From assembly GCF_025245835.1 (NCBI RefSeq), contig NZ_JAOBWS010000012.1, positions 58,439 to 122,438 on the forward strand: a stretch of 64,000 nt of DNA. Direction: 5' to 3'. How positions within the stretch are numbered: position 1 is the first letter of the stretch; the number at the start of each line of letters is the position of its first letter. Under the pieces are notes generated by a model. That model was not told the origin of the DNA, did no database searches, and worked only from the letters and a program-made list of their open reading frames with translations. The translations under genes were made by a program, and so were the position numbers. Shown in pieces: positions 9,112 to 18,277 of the stretch. This stretch comes from Rheinheimera sp. 4Y26 (GTDB lineage: Bacteria > Pseudomonadota > Gammaproteobacteria > Enterobacterales > Alteromonadaceae).

Positions 9112-10860
9112 TTATTTGGCAATAGCATGGCCTTCACGACGCGGATCGGCGCCGCCCTGCCAGCCATCTGCTGATTTTTTAATTAAATGCAAACCGCTAT
9201 TCAGTTCCACCAGTTTTGGCTGGTAGCCTAATTCGCGAAGCTGCGGCAGCAAATTCTCAAGTTCGGTGCCCTGCTCCAGCGCCAGAAAATCATTACGGTG
9301 GGTTACTTTGGCCAAATCGGCTGCCTGCTGTGGGTCCAGCTGCCAGTCAATCATTGCCACTAAAGCCTGGGCCACATAATCAATAATACGGCTACCGCCC
9401 GGTGAACCCGCCAGCATCAGCAGTTCCCCCTTTGTGTTAAACACCATCATAGGTGCCATTGAAGAGCGCGGCCTTTTACCAGCTTCCACCCGGTTTGCCA
9501 CCCAAACGCCATCTTTACGGGCATCAAGCGAAAAATCTGTTAGTTGGTTATTCAACAGGTAACCATTGACCAGAATGCCGGAACCAAAGGCATTTTCAAT
9601 ACTGGTGGTCATACTTACCGCATTGCCGTCTTTATCCACCACAGATAAATGGCTGGTGTTGTCAAATTCCACCGCTTTACTGCTTTGTAACTGCTCTGCA
9701 CCTTTGGGCTCACCTGCTTCAACCACAGCGGCATCGCGTTTGACATTAATTTGTGCGGCGCGCTTGCGTAAATAATCGGCAGCCAATAATCCTTGTACCG
9801 GAACTTTGCTAAAAGCCGGATCGGCCAGAAAACGCTCGCGGTCAGCAAAAGCCAGCCGGCTGGCCTGAGCAAATAAATGCAGCGCCTGTACTGAGTTAGG
9901 CTTTAGTGCCGCCATATCAAATTGCTCCAGCATGCCGAGAATTTGCAACACAGCCAGGCTGCCCGAGCTTGGTGGTGCCATACCACAGACTTTGTACTGC
10001 CGGTAACTGCGGCACAATGGATCGCGCATAAGGGCTTGATAACCGCTTAAATCATCGGGACTCAGCTTGCCGGGATTCACCGGTGCTGTGTTCACTGCAG
10101 CCACCAGCGCTTTGGCGTTATCACCCTGGTAAAACGCGGTATCGCCTTCTTTGGCAATTTTGCGCAAAATATCGGCATAAGGCTGGTTTTTCAGCAGATG
10201 CCCGGCCTGCAGCGCTTTGCCATCCGGATAAAAATAAGCTTTGCTGGCGGAAAAATGGGATAAACCGCCGTCCTGATAAATATCCAGCAACATCGCAAGG
10301 CGTGGCGACACCACAAAACCCTGTTCCGCCGTTTGAATGGCTGGCTCAAATAAAGTAGCCCAGGGTAGTTTGCCCCATTGTTGATGGGCCTGATAAAGCG
10401 CACGGATCACCCCCGGGCTGCCTACTGACTTACCGCCGACATAAGCGCGGCGCCAGTCCATCACTTTATTGTGTTCCACAAACCAGTCCGGATGTGCGGC
10501 CTTTGGCGCAGTTTCCCTGCCATCTATGCTTTGCAGCTTTCCTGTTTTACTGCCGAAATGCAGCATAAACAAACCACCACCTATGCCGGAACTTTGTGGT
10601 TCAACCAATCCCAGCATCAACTGCATGGCAATAGCAGCATCTGTGGCAGAGCCACCGGCGTCCAGCATTTTTGCTCCGGCCGCAGAGGCCAGCGGATTCG
10701 CCGATACGACCATCGCCGATTTACCATCAACCCGATGCTTTTTGGCCACGCCGGTCGCAGCCTCCGGATCAACATCGGCTGCTGTGGCAAAAGCTTGCCA
10801 GCTCAGACAATACAAACTCAGGATCACAGGCACAAAACGCAGGCTTGGCTTAAACTTCAT
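9112..10860 (-). CDS. ggt: Gamma-glutamyltranspeptidase, secreted
   Basis: A 582-residue N-terminal nucleophile hydrolase acting on glutathione in the periplasm. The signal peptide (MKFKPSLRFVPVILSLYCLSW, predicted cut after AFA around residue 25) is followed by the large subunit and then the small subunit, beginning at the catalytic Thr402 in the self-cleavage site FDNTSHLSVVD. The substrate-binding motif AGSPGGSRI near residues 485-491 and PPSSGSLAVLQ are typical. GGAA lies six bases before the start. It leads a short unit with the enoyl-CoA hydratase gene. The enzyme would let the cell recover glutathione-bound amino acids. Confidence 0.95.
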   Translation of the reverse strand: MKFKPSLRFVPVILSLYCLSWQAFATAADVDPEAATGVAKKHRVDGKSAMVVSANPLASAAGAKMLDAGGSATDAAIAMQLMLGLVEPQSSGIGGGLFMLHFGSKTGKLQSIDGRETAPKAAHPDWFVEHNKVMDWRRAYVGGKSVGSPGVIRALYQAHQQWGKLPWATLFEPAIQTAEQGFVVSPRLAMLLDIYQDGGLSHFSASKAYFYPDGKALQAGHLLKNQPYADILRKIAKEGDTAFYQGDNAKALVAAVNTAPVNPGKLSPDDLSGYQALMRDPLCRSYRQYKVCGMAPPSSGSLAVLQILGMLEQFDMAALKPNSVQALHLFAQASRLAFADRERFLADPAFSKVPVQGLLAADYLRKRAAQINVKRDAAVVEAGEPKGAEQLQSSKAVEFDNTSHLSVVDKDGNAVSMTTSIENAFGSGILVNGYLLNNQLTDFSLDARKDGVWVANRVEAGKRPRSSMAPMMVFNTKGELLMLAGSPGGSRIIDYVAQALVAMIDWQLDPQQAADLAKVTHRNDFLALEQGTELENLLPQLRELGYQPKLVELNSGLHLIKKSADGWQGGADPRREGHAIAK

Positions 10861-11013
10861 GGTGTTTCCAAAATAACTTCGAATCGCGGCAACCTTAACT
10901 TATCTGCCGCAAACAGATCAATGCCGGCTAAAAATAAGATAAGATAGCGCCCTTGTTGAAACACTTTGTTGTTATTCCTTTTTCATTGAATTATCACCTG
11001 AGATCCAAATTTG

Positions 11014-11640
11014 ATGTTTTTGAGTTTTTTACGTAGCCATTTAATGGCAGTTCTGTTGTTTTTTACACTGATCCTGTTACATCTGTTGCAGGAACAGCTA
11101 CAGCCGCTGTTCGAGTTTAACCGCACCGCTATTTATGAAGGACAATGGTGGCGTCTGGTGACAGCCCACCTGTTTCATACCAACAACTGGCATCTGCTGA
11201 TGAATCTGGGTGGTTTTGTGCTAATCATGTTGTTACATGGTGTTTATTACAGTAACCGCCGTTTTGTGTTGAATCTGTTTCTTGGCAACTTATTGATTGG
11301 GTTAGCTTTATTGTGCTGGAGCCCGGATATCAGTTTTTATGTGGGCTTATCCGGCTGGTTACATGCATTGCTGGTGTGCGGCTGCTGTATTGATATAGAA
11401 CGTCAGTGGAGCAGCGGTTGGCTTATTCTGCTGGCGGTATTTGGCAAAGTGATCTGGGAACAATGGCAAGGCGCCAGCACCGAAGTGGTTACGCTGATCG
11501 GCGCTGACGTGGCAACAGATGCGCACTTATTTGGCGCTATAGTTGGTTTATTATTGTATGTCAGTATGTTATTTCGCCGCACTGTAGCGCTGACCTCAAC
11601 AACAATGACCACAGCTTCCAACAAACATAGCGCTGAATAA
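11014..11640 (+). CDS. Rhombosortase (rhomboid-family intramembrane serine protease)
   Basis: A 208-residue membrane protein with about six hydrophobic helices. The rhomboid core is clear: HLFHTNNWHLLMNLGG (residues 52-67), the catalytic serine in GLSGWLH (Ser113) and the catalytic histidine in DAHLFGA (His171). The small size and GLSGWLHALLVCG pattern match rhombosortases, which cleave and sort proteins bearing a C-terminal GlyGly-CTERM tail. No protein with such a tail is encoded in this window. ATG at 11014 is preferred to the TTG just before it; the ribosome binding site is weak. Confidence 0.8.
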   Translation: MFLSFLRSHLMAVLLFFTLILLHLLQEQLQPLFEFNRTAIYEGQWWRLVTAHLFHTNNWHLLMNLGGFVLIMLLHGVYYSNRRFVLNLFLGNLLIGLALLCWSPDISFYVGLSGWLHALLVCGCCIDIERQWSSGWLILLAVFGKVIWEQWQGASTEVVTLIGADVATDAHLFGAIVGLLLYVSMLFRRTVALTSTTMTTASNKHSAE

Positions 11641-11650
11641 AGGCGATTGA

Positions 11651-12325
11651 TTAAAACTCCGGGGCAGCGCTAAATTGCATGCGCTCGCCCGTCACCGGAT
11701 GGATAAACTCAATAAAGGCCGCATGTAAACACAATCTCTCTGCTTTTGCGGCCACCTCTTTCGGGGCATAAAGACTGTCACCCAAAATGGCATGGCCAAT
11801 GGCCGATAAATGTAACCTCAGCTGATGCGAACGTCCTGTCACCGGACTTAACAACAACCTGCTCTGTTGCAGGCTTTGATCAAAACTCAAAGTGCGGTAA
11901 TGGGTTAACGACGCTTTGCCACTTTGCTGGCAAATTTTATATAAAGGCCGGCGTTCGGGATCCGCAGCAATAGCCAAATTGATGCTGCCTTGCGACGGGT
12001 TTACAATGCCACTCACCAGCGCCTGATAATCTTTGTGCACAGTACGCGCCTGAAACTGCTTGCTGATATGTGACAGCGCCGCTTTTGTCAGCGGTAAAAT
12101 CACTAAACCAGAAGTATCATAGTCCAGGCGGTGCACCACCTGCGCCTGCGGAAATTCCCGTTGCACCCGGCTTATCAGACAATCAGCATTGTCCGGATGC
12201 CGGCCAGGCACTGTTAACAACATCGCCGGTTTATTCACCACCAATAGTTGTTCGTCCTGATACAACAATTGCCAGGGCTGTTCGGTCGCTTTGAGAATAG
12301 CAAGTTCAGAGATATCATCAGCCAT
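11651..12325 (-). CDS. RluA-family pseudouridine synthase, copy 1
   Basis: A 224-residue single-domain pseudouridine synthase without an S4 domain. The catalytic aspartate lies in VVHRLDYDTSGLVI; the other family blocks are LLVVNKPAMLLTVPG at the start and VTGRSHQLRLHLSAIGHAILGDSLY near the C-terminus. It resembles RluA, which modifies 23S rRNA position 746 and some tRNAs, but the DYD in place of DMAT makes the target less certain. It is transcribed away from a second RluA-type gene 140 bases away; the two proteins are clearly related to each other. Convergent with the rhombosortase gene. Confidence 0.85.
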   Translation of the reverse strand: MADDISELAILKATEQPWQLLYQDEQLLVVNKPAMLLTVPGRHPDNADCLISRVQREFPQAQVVHRLDYDTSGLVILPLTKAALSHISKQFQARTVHKDYQALVSGIVNPSQGSINLAIAADPERRPLYKICQQSGKASLTHYRTLSFDQSLQQSRLLLSPVTGRSHQLRLHLSAIGHAILGDSLYAPKEVAAKAERLCLHAAFIEFIHPVTGERMQFSAAPEF

Positions 12326-12465
12326 AACAATTACACCGGCAGTAAAAAGCAGGCGCGCATTATGCCAGAGCCACAGGCGAACGCCTAGCTTACGTTCAGG
12401 CTAAACCCGTGCAGCTTCATACCCGGTTCCAGCCAGCGGCAACAACGAAGAAAACGACATCCGGC

Positions 12466-13206
12466 ATGAATACACAAAGCACAGCATTTATTTATCAGCC
12501 GCCGCCAGGCGCGCCCCAAGTTATCTATCAGGACAAAGACCTGTTGGTGGTCAATAAACCCAGCGGTCTTTTGACCAACCCGGGCAAAGGCGCACATTTA
12601 GCGGACTGTTTATTAAGCCGGATACAGGCGCTTTACCCTACGGCTTTATTAGTACACCGGCTGGATATGGCCACCTCAGGCCTGGTGGTTTTTGCACTTC
12701 GCAAAAAAGCAGAAGTGGAGCTAAAACAACAATTTGCCAACCGTACTGTGAAAAAAGCCTATGTAGCCAGAGTGTACGGCACGCCAGGGCAAACCAGTGG
12801 CCTGATTGATCTTCCACTGATTGCCGATTTAACTGCGCCCCCCCGCAATAAAGTGTGTTTTGACAGCGGAAAAGCAGCGACCACCTATTATCAGCTGCTG
12901 CTTGAACCAATAGAAAACGGCAAAGCAACAACAGAACACAATGCACTACTGGCACTTTTTCCAGTGACAGGCCGCGCCCATCAATTGAGGGTACATTTAG
13001 AGCAGCTTGGGCACCCTATTCTGGGGGATGCGTTATACGCCCCCACAAAAGCACAGGCAGCTGCCAGCCGCTTATTGTTGCATGCCATGGAACTTGAAAT
13101 TAACCAGCCTTATTCAGGCGCCCGGTTAACCTTTAGCTGCCAGCCGGATGCAGCTGCTTTTGGGCTGTTGGCTGATATTCAGCTGCCGCCACGCCCGGAT
13201 CTGTAA
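12466..13206 (+). CDS. RluA-family pseudouridine synthase, copy 2
   Basis: A 246-residue pseudouridine synthase of the RluA group, cytosolic, without an S4 domain. The active site is VHRLDMATSGLVV, identical in its core to Escherichia coli RluA, and it keeps LLVVNKPSGLLTNPG and VTGRAHQLRVHLEQLGHPILGDALYA. It is the better RluA candidate of the two neighbouring copies. The reading frame extends upstream to a GTG at 12409, but the internal ATG at 12466 gives the family-like N-terminus and is preferred. A bidirectional terminator follows. Confidence 0.85.
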   Translation: MNTQSTAFIYQPPPGAPQVIYQDKDLLVVNKPSGLLTNPGKGAHLADCLLSRIQALYPTALLVHRLDMATSGLVVFALRKKAEVELKQQFANRTVKKAYVARVYGTPGQTSGLIDLPLIADLTAPPRNKVCFDSGKAATTYYQLLLEPIENGKATTEHNALLALFPVTGRAHQLRVHLEQLGHPILGDALYAPTKAQAAASRLLLHAMELEINQPYSGARLTFSCQPDAAAFGLLADIQLPPRPDL

Positions 13207-13241
13207 AGCAGCCGCTGTTGCCAGTGCCTGATGTCATCAAT

Positions 13242-13272
13242 AAAAAAAGCGCAGTCGTTACTGCGCTTTTTT
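13242..13272. terminator. Bidirectional terminator between pseudouridine synthase and S9 peptidase genes
   Basis: Stem AAAAAGCGCAG with CTGCGCTTTTT around TCGTTA, with A and T tracts on the two sides, so it can stop transcription from both converging genes. Confidence 0.85.
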
Positions 13273-13306
13273 CATCTGTTGTCAGAACAACCGTTCGCTC
13301 AACAAC

Positions 13307-15769
13307 TCATAGCTCACGTTCAAACAGTTTATAAATACGGCGATATTCGTCCAGCCAGCTGCTTGGCTGACGGAAACCATGCGGCTCTACCGGGAAAATT
13401 GCCGTTTCGAAGGTCTGTTTTTCCTGCTCAATTAACCTTTGCACTGTGCGCACTACATCCTGGAAAAACACATTGTCGTCGACCATAGGGGCGTTGATGA
13501 GCAGCTGGTTTTTCAGGCCCTGGGTAAAATAAATCGGCGAGCTGCGCTCGTAGGCAATAGGGTCAACATCCGGCGTATTCAGAATATTGGACGTATAAGG
13601 ATGATTGTAATAAGCCCAGTCGGCGACAGGACGCAGCGCTGAACCTGCTTTAAACAGATCAGGCTCCTTAAACATCGCCATAAAGGTCATAAAACCACCG
13701 TAAGAGCCACCGTAAGTGCCAATACGTTTTTCATCCACATTAAAATTGGCCACCAGATATTTCACACCATCGACTAAATCCTGAGTTTCAGGCGTGCCCA
13801 TCTGACGGTAAATGGCGGTGCGCCAGTCACGGCCATAACCTTTTGATGCCCGGTAATCCATATCCAGCACCACATAACCCTGCTCAATCAGAATGTTATG
13901 AAAGAAAAACTCACGGAAATAGTTCGACCAGCCCAAATCGCTGTTTTGCAGATAACCGGCACCGTGGTTAAAAATGACCGCACGGCGTTTTTCACCTTGC
14001 TGATAATCTTTCGGTAAATACAGCTTGGCAAACACAGGTTGTTCACCATGGCTGGATGGCACTGCCACTACTTGTGGCGCCTGTAATGTCATCTGGCTAA
14101 ATTGGGGTGATACGGTAAAGGTCAGACGTTTTAAGGTGCTGCCGGCTTTATTGTCCATCACATACAGCTCTTCCGGCAGTACTGAGGTGGAATAACGCAC
14201 TAAAATTTTTTGCTCGTCCGGTGATAACTCAAAGCTCAGGTTGCCCTGCAGCTGGGTCAGCTGGCTTTGCTGCGCATTTTTCAGATCAAATTTATAGACG
14301 TTATAAATGCCCGGATGATTCACGTTGGCGCGAAAATAAATAGCATCACCGGCTTTATTCAGCACCGGCTGACTGACTTCAAAAGTACCGGCAGTCAGTT
14401 TTTTTGCTTTGCCATTGAGGGCCTTGGTATACAGATGTGAATAACCACTTTCTTCCGACAGGAAATACAACCCCTGATCGGCCGGCAACCAGCCGAAGTT
14501 ATTAAAGTCGTAGTTGATCCAGGCATCATCATGCAACCTGTGCTGATTCACCAGCTTTTTCTCTTTAAAATCAACTGTTGCCAGCCAGCGGTCTTTGTTA
14601 TCCCAGGCTTTAAGCATCACAGCAACCTGACGGCCATCGGCGTGCCAGCGAATGGCAGATTGATCCCAGCTCCAGTCGTTTAACAGCGTAATGGCGCGTG
14701 GTGCTTTTTTCGACTGATAAGTTTTGCCTTCACGTTTGGCGTTTTCTGCTTTCACGCTGGCCAGCACATCTTCATCAAAACCAGGCAGACTGTCGTAACT
14801 GAGTTCAGTTTGGCTGGCACTGGTTAAATCCAGCAACACCAGCTTTTGTGGTTCTGGTTTTTGGTCATGTACTCTTGCACGTACCGGTTGCGCAGCTATA
14901 TTGCCATCGGCGGTAATGTAGTTCGGCATAATGTCGCTGCTGTTGCGTTTTGAGGCTGCTTCCAGCGCCAGCAGAATTTTATCGCCTTTGGGCGACATAA
15001 TTGCAGAGGCAATCTGCTGATCTTTACCCAGATAAAAAGGTGCAGGTGCCAGCACATCACTTTGCGCCTGCAGCTGCTGCTGATACTGGTGCGCGTCTTT
15101 GGCGTTTTTATGCTCAAGTGCAATAAAAGCAATCAACTTGTGCTGCTCACGAGCCAGGTAACTGTCGGCAATGGCCGGTGCTTTTGGCGCATCTTCGGTT
15201 GTGAGGCTGGCCAGTTGCTGAAGCTCACCGGTTTGCAAATTCACGGCGAGGAAATTCCAGCCCTGACGCCAGCTCAAACGACCATCGGTTAAAAATTGCA
15301 GATCCTGCTGTTTTTCACTGTTACGGGTCAGCTGCGTCACTTTGCCTGATGTTAATGCCTTCACAAACACCTGATCTTCAAAAGTCCAGGCAACAAACTG
15401 ACCATCGGCAGAAAAACGCTGATCGGCAGCGCCGATATTGTCTAAATCTTTCAGCGACACAGCTGCGCCATTGTCACTATCATCCAGCGCACTGGCATAC
15501 ATATCACGCAGCTCTGAACCTGCCTGTTTACGCTCAAAATACACAGTTTTGCTGTCAGCAGACCAATAAGCGGCTTCAGGCTGACGGCCAATCCAGTCCG
15601 GATGTGCCATGGCCTGCTCCATCGTCATCAGTGTGGTGCCCTGCTGTGATGGCAGCTGCACAGTTTTTGTCTGATAAGTCTGAGGTTCTGCGGCAAACAA
15701 AGTGCCGCTGCTGAAAGTTAATAAAGAGCTGAGCGCAAGAGTCAGCGCAGTTTTGGCAAATGGCTTCAT
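13307..15769 (-). CDS. S9 family (prolyl oligopeptidase/DPP-IV type) serine peptidase, exported
   Basis: An 820-residue peptidase. A signal peptide (MKPFAKTALTLALSSLLTFS ... LFAAEP) is followed by a long beta-propeller region with PD40-like repeats (for example AWTFEDQVFVKALTSGKVTQL, FSPDE-type segments) to about residue 560 and a C-terminal alpha/beta-hydrolase domain. The nucleophile is Ser689 in GGSYGG, the acid is in VDDNVFFQD (Asp764 region) and the histidine in EPHGFR (His797). The reading frame runs 60 codons further upstream, but the ATG at 15769 is chosen because it creates the signal peptide. It probably trims proline-containing peptides in the periplasm or outside the cell. Confidence 0.9.
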   Translation of the reverse strand: MKPFAKTALTLALSSLLTFSSGTLFAAEPQTYQTKTVQLPSQQGTTLMTMEQAMAHPDWIGRQPEAAYWSADSKTVYFERKQAGSELRDMYASALDDSDNGAAVSLKDLDNIGAADQRFSADGQFVAWTFEDQVFVKALTSGKVTQLTRNSEKQQDLQFLTDGRLSWRQGWNFLAVNLQTGELQQLASLTTEDAPKAPAIADSYLAREQHKLIAFIALEHKNAKDAHQYQQQLQAQSDVLAPAPFYLGKDQQIASAIMSPKGDKILLALEAASKRNSSDIMPNYITADGNIAAQPVRARVHDQKPEPQKLVLLDLTSASQTELSYDSLPGFDEDVLASVKAENAKREGKTYQSKKAPRAITLLNDWSWDQSAIRWHADGRQVAVMLKAWDNKDRWLATVDFKEKKLVNQHRLHDDAWINYDFNNFGWLPADQGLYFLSEESGYSHLYTKALNGKAKKLTAGTFEVSQPVLNKAGDAIYFRANVNHPGIYNVYKFDLKNAQQSQLTQLQGNLSFELSPDEQKILVRYSTSVLPEELYVMDNKAGSTLKRLTFTVSPQFSQMTLQAPQVVAVPSSHGEQPVFAKLYLPKDYQQGEKRRAVIFNHGAGYLQNSDLGWSNYFREFFFHNILIEQGYVVLDMDYRASKGYGRDWRTAIYRQMGTPETQDLVDGVKYLVANFNVDEKRIGTYGGSYGGFMTFMAMFKEPDLFKAGSALRPVADWAYYNHPYTSNILNTPDVDPIAYERSSPIYFTQGLKNQLLINAPMVDDNVFFQDVVRTVQRLIEQEKQTFETAIFPVEPHGFRQPSSWLDEYRRIYKLFEREL

Positions 15770-15928
15770 GGATATAAATGCTGCTTTTTGATGATTGTAG
15801 GGAGCTTCACTTATACAAAGGAAGTTTGCTGAATTCAACCTTCTGCGGCTAAGCGAACAGAGGACAGGACGGTTAACCGCAAAAAGCGTATGCGCGCAAA
15901 ACATGCCACCAGCGCAGCAGCTGCACAG

Positions 15929-15960
15929 CAAAAAAAAACGGTACTGCAAACGCAGTACCG
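15929..15960 (-). terminator. Rho-independent terminator downstream of azoR
   Basis: Perfect 9-base stem CGGTACTGC/GCAGTACCG around a 4-base loop, followed on the minus strand by a run of eight or nine T. A second small hairpin (AGGTCGG/CCGACCT, 15970-15986) lies between it and the azoR stop. Confidence 0.85.
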
Positions 15961-16036
15961 CTGGCAGAAAGGTCGGATCCCGACCTACAGGAAAAAAGGG
16001 GAAATTCTGTAGCCTTTAAACTTTTCTGGCCCTGGA

Positions 16037-16642
16037 TTAAGCGGCAAGATTGCCGCGAAGCTCAGCTATGGCAACCCGGGCCGCCTCAAGTGCGGCAGCT
16101 GCCGGTTCTGCGCCCATATTCAGGCCTTCGGCAAAAATAAAATGCAGGTTACGCAGGCCGATAAAGTTAAAGAAGTTCACCAGATAAGGCGTTTGGGTAT
16201 CCTGGGGTAAATCCTTATACAGACCACCGCGTGTCAGGAAAAACACCACTGGCTTGTCATCCAGTAAACCAACAGGGCCTTTGTCGGTGTATTTAAAAGT
16301 CACACCAGCACGGGCAATGCGGTCAAACCAGGCTTTTAACTGACTTGGCACGCCAAAGTTGTACATAGGCACACCAATCAAAATCACATCTGCTGCTTTT
16401 ACCTGCGCAATCAGGCCGTCAGACACTGCAGCCAGTTGCTGCTGATCTGCGCTGCGATCGTTCTCTGGTGTCATCCAGGCGGCAATTTCCGGCATAGTTA
16501 AATGTGTTAAGCCAGCCTGGTTTAAATCCAGCTCCTGCACCTTGGCAGAGGCAGGCAATGCCGATAAAAAACTATGAATAAGCTGGCTTGATTGACCTTT
16601 TTCACCGCTGATAGAGCTATTGACCACTAAGATGTTACGCAT
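16037..16642 (-). CDS. azoR: FMN-dependent NADH-azoreductase
   Basis: A 201-residue flavodoxin-fold quinone/azo-compound reductase. The N-terminal MRNILVVNSSISGEKGQSSQL is the FMN phosphate loop, followed by PMYNFGVPSQLKAWFDRIARAGVTF and FLTRGGLY, all characteristic of AzoR. The reading frame extends 24 codons upstream, but the ATG at 16642 has GGAG seven bases before it and matches the family start. The enzyme reduces quinones, azo dyes and nitroaromatics with NADH and is often linked to thiol stress. It stands alone, divergent from the ECF sigma gene. Confidence 0.92.
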   Translation of the reverse strand: MRNILVVNSSISGEKGQSSQLIHSFLSALPASAKVQELDLNQAGLTHLTMPEIAAWMTPENDRSADQQQLAAVSDGLIAQVKAADVILIGVPMYNFGVPSQLKAWFDRIARAGVTFKYTDKGPVGLLDDKPVVFFLTRGGLYKDLPQDTQTPYLVNFFNFIGLRNLHFIFAEGLNMGAEPAAAALEAARVAIAELRGNLAA

Positions 16643-16950
16643 CACAAGTCTCCTTAAGTTGATGCGCTCAGTATAAGTTCGTTTTTTGCGACTAAAAACC
16701 AGATAATTTCGCACATACCATTCGATTTATTTCAATAATCTAATTACAGATCTAATCAGCAATAAGCTGCGTATAAAAGATGAAACCCAAAAAGCAGACC
16801 CAACAAAGCACCCTAACCGAACGAATAGCTGCAAAGTGCAGAGATTGCAGAGGTTCCGGTGCGATGTCACACAGAGGCTGATTGATAATGTTGGATCCAC
16901 AGCAAAGAAGCGGTCATTATGGTGCTGAGATTTCTCTTCAGAGCAGACCA
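16643..16950. other. Divergent regulatory region between azoR and the ECF sigma gene
   Basis: About 300 bases without a supported gene. On the minus strand TATACT (16670-16675) with a weak TTTTTA 17 bases upstream may be the azoR promoter. On the plus strand GATC (16749-16752), 17 bases and CGTATA (16770-16775) resembles the TGATC-spacer-CGTA pattern described for promoters of RpoE/ChrR-type sigma factors. Both are weak pattern matches. Confidence 0.35.
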
Positions 16951-17544
16951 ATGACAACGCAAGAGATAACACCGGCCATAGCCGCCGGTCAGTGGGAAGA
17001 AGCGCTGGCTATCGTCGCCTTACACCGTGATAAAAGCGCGTATGCCGAGCTATTTCGTTATTTTGCACCAAGGCTTCGAGCCTTTGGCATCAAAATGTTT
17101 GGTAACGAGCAGCAGGCGATGGAAATGGTGCAGGACACCATGCTGAATGTGTGGCAAAAGGCCGCACTTTTTGATGCCAGCCGCGGCTGTGCTTCAACCT
17201 GGATTTTTACCATAGCGCGTAATGTGCGCTTTGATATGTTACGTAAAAAACAAAGCCGCAAGGATGATATCAGCGCCGATGATTTATGGGCAGATGGCGA
17301 TTATCCGGAGCAGGAAGACAATCAGAGTCAACAGTGGGATGTCCATCTGGTGGCGGAAAAAGTGGCACCGCATTTTCATGCATTACCACCGGCACAACGG
17401 TTGGTGATGGAAAAAGTGTATCTGGATGAGTTGTCTCATCAGGAAGTTTCGGAACAACTCGGCATCCCGCTTGGCACGGTTAAATCTAGGATCCGGCTGG
17501 CATTAGACAGGTTAAGAGAGGCGATCGATGGCCCACGTAGTTAA
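16951..17544 (+). CDS. ECF sigma factor, RpoE/ChrR-associated type (ECF11-like)
   Basis: A 197-residue extracytoplasmic-function sigma factor. Region 2 is seen in FRYFAPRLRAFGIKMFGNEQQAMEMVQDTMLNVWQKA with the following TWIFTIARNVRFDMLRKK, and region 4 in LSHQEVSEQLGIPLGTVKSRIRLALDRLRE. The ATG at 16951 gives the family-like N-terminus; upstream ATG (16888) and TTG codons in frame are possible. The 3' end overlaps the ChrR-like gene by 17 bases, which defines the pair. In Rhodobacter the homologous pair controls the response to singlet oxygen; the regulon here is unknown. Confidence 0.88.
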   Translation: MTTQEITPAIAAGQWEEALAIVALHRDKSAYAELFRYFAPRLRAFGIKMFGNEQQAMEMVQDTMLNVWQKAALFDASRGCASTWIFTIARNVRFDMLRKKQSRKDDISADDLWADGDYPEQEDNQSQQWDVHLVAEKVAPHFHALPPAQRLVMEKVYLDELSHQEVSEQLGIPLGTVKSRIRLALDRLREAIDGPRS

Positions 17545-18235
17545 ATATCACCCAAGTATCAGCTTGTTAGAGCAATACAGCGAAGGTACGCTGGCGCCCG
17601 AGCTTTGTCTGATAGTTGCGGCACATCTGGATTTTTGCCCGCATTGCCAAACTTTGCACCGCGATATTGAAGCAGATTTGGGCTGTGATCTGGCGATGCA
17701 AAAAGCGCCGCTCGCCGATGGCTCGCAGTGGGAGCAGATGCTGGATCAGATCCTGAGTGCTGAACCAGTCCCCAGGGACGTGCTCAGCAAACAACAGGCG
17801 CTGCACAGTGCAGATAACAAGCCAGGTGGTGTCAGCGAACTCCTGGTGGGCGCTCACCGTTTTACAGTGCCGCGCAGCTTGCAACGTATTGTCGCTAAAA
17901 GAAATAAATGGTTAACGCTTGGTGGTATTTCCACGGCTAAACTGCCGGGCAGCGAAGAAAATCATCTGTCGTTGCTTTGTATAGAAACCGACACCGAAGT
18001 ACCACTGCATACCCACAAAGGTCTGGAAATCACCCTGGTGCTGGCGGGTGAAATGGTTGACGAAATGGGCCACTATGCCGCAGGGGATTTAATTATTAAC
18101 ACCCCTGATCATACCCATACGCCAAAAAACATCGCCGCAGAGCCCTGTTTATGTTTATCGGTGCTGACAGCTCCACTGGAGTTTAAGCAAGGCCTGACAA
18201 GGTTATTAAACCCGCTGCAACGTTTTTTTTATTAG
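17528..18235 (+). CDS. ChrR-type zinc anti-sigma factor with C-terminal cupin domain
   Basis: A 235-residue protein with two zinc-binding parts. The N-terminal anti-sigma domain has His8, His33, Cys37 and Cys40 (AAHLDFCPHC), the ligand pattern of ChrR. The C-terminal cupin has HTHKGLE (His161, His163, Glu167) and a later PDHTHTP histidine. It overlaps the sigma factor gene by 17 bases, so translation is coupled. In this family the N-terminal domain holds the sigma factor inactive, and the cupin is needed for release in response to singlet oxygen or organic hydroperoxides. The ligand set is intact. Confidence 0.9.
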   Translation: MAHVVKYHPSISLLEQYSEGTLAPELCLIVAAHLDFCPHCQTLHRDIEADLGCDLAMQKAPLADGSQWEQMLDQILSAEPVPRDVLSKQQALHSADNKPGGVSELLVGAHRFTVPRSLQRIVAKRNKWLTLGGISTAKLPGSEENHLSLLCIETDTEVPLHTHKGLEITLVLAGEMVDEMGHYAAGDLIINTPDHTHTPKNIAAEPCLCLSVLTAPLEFKQGLTRLLNPLQRFFY

Positions 18236-18277
18236 ACTGAGCCACAAGCCTGACATCGCTCAGTGGTTGTCCGCACC

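Noticed and set aside
15770..15949. 60-codon N-terminal extension of the S9 peptidase frame
   Set aside because: It would hide the clear signal peptide that begins at 15769, and the sequence is Cys-rich and unlike the family; treated as upstream non-coding.
15970..15986. Hairpin AGGTCGG/CCGACCT near the azoR terminator, considered as a second terminator or FadR site
   Set aside because: No T run follows and it lacks the GGTCNGACC core; it lies downstream of a gene rather than in a promoter.
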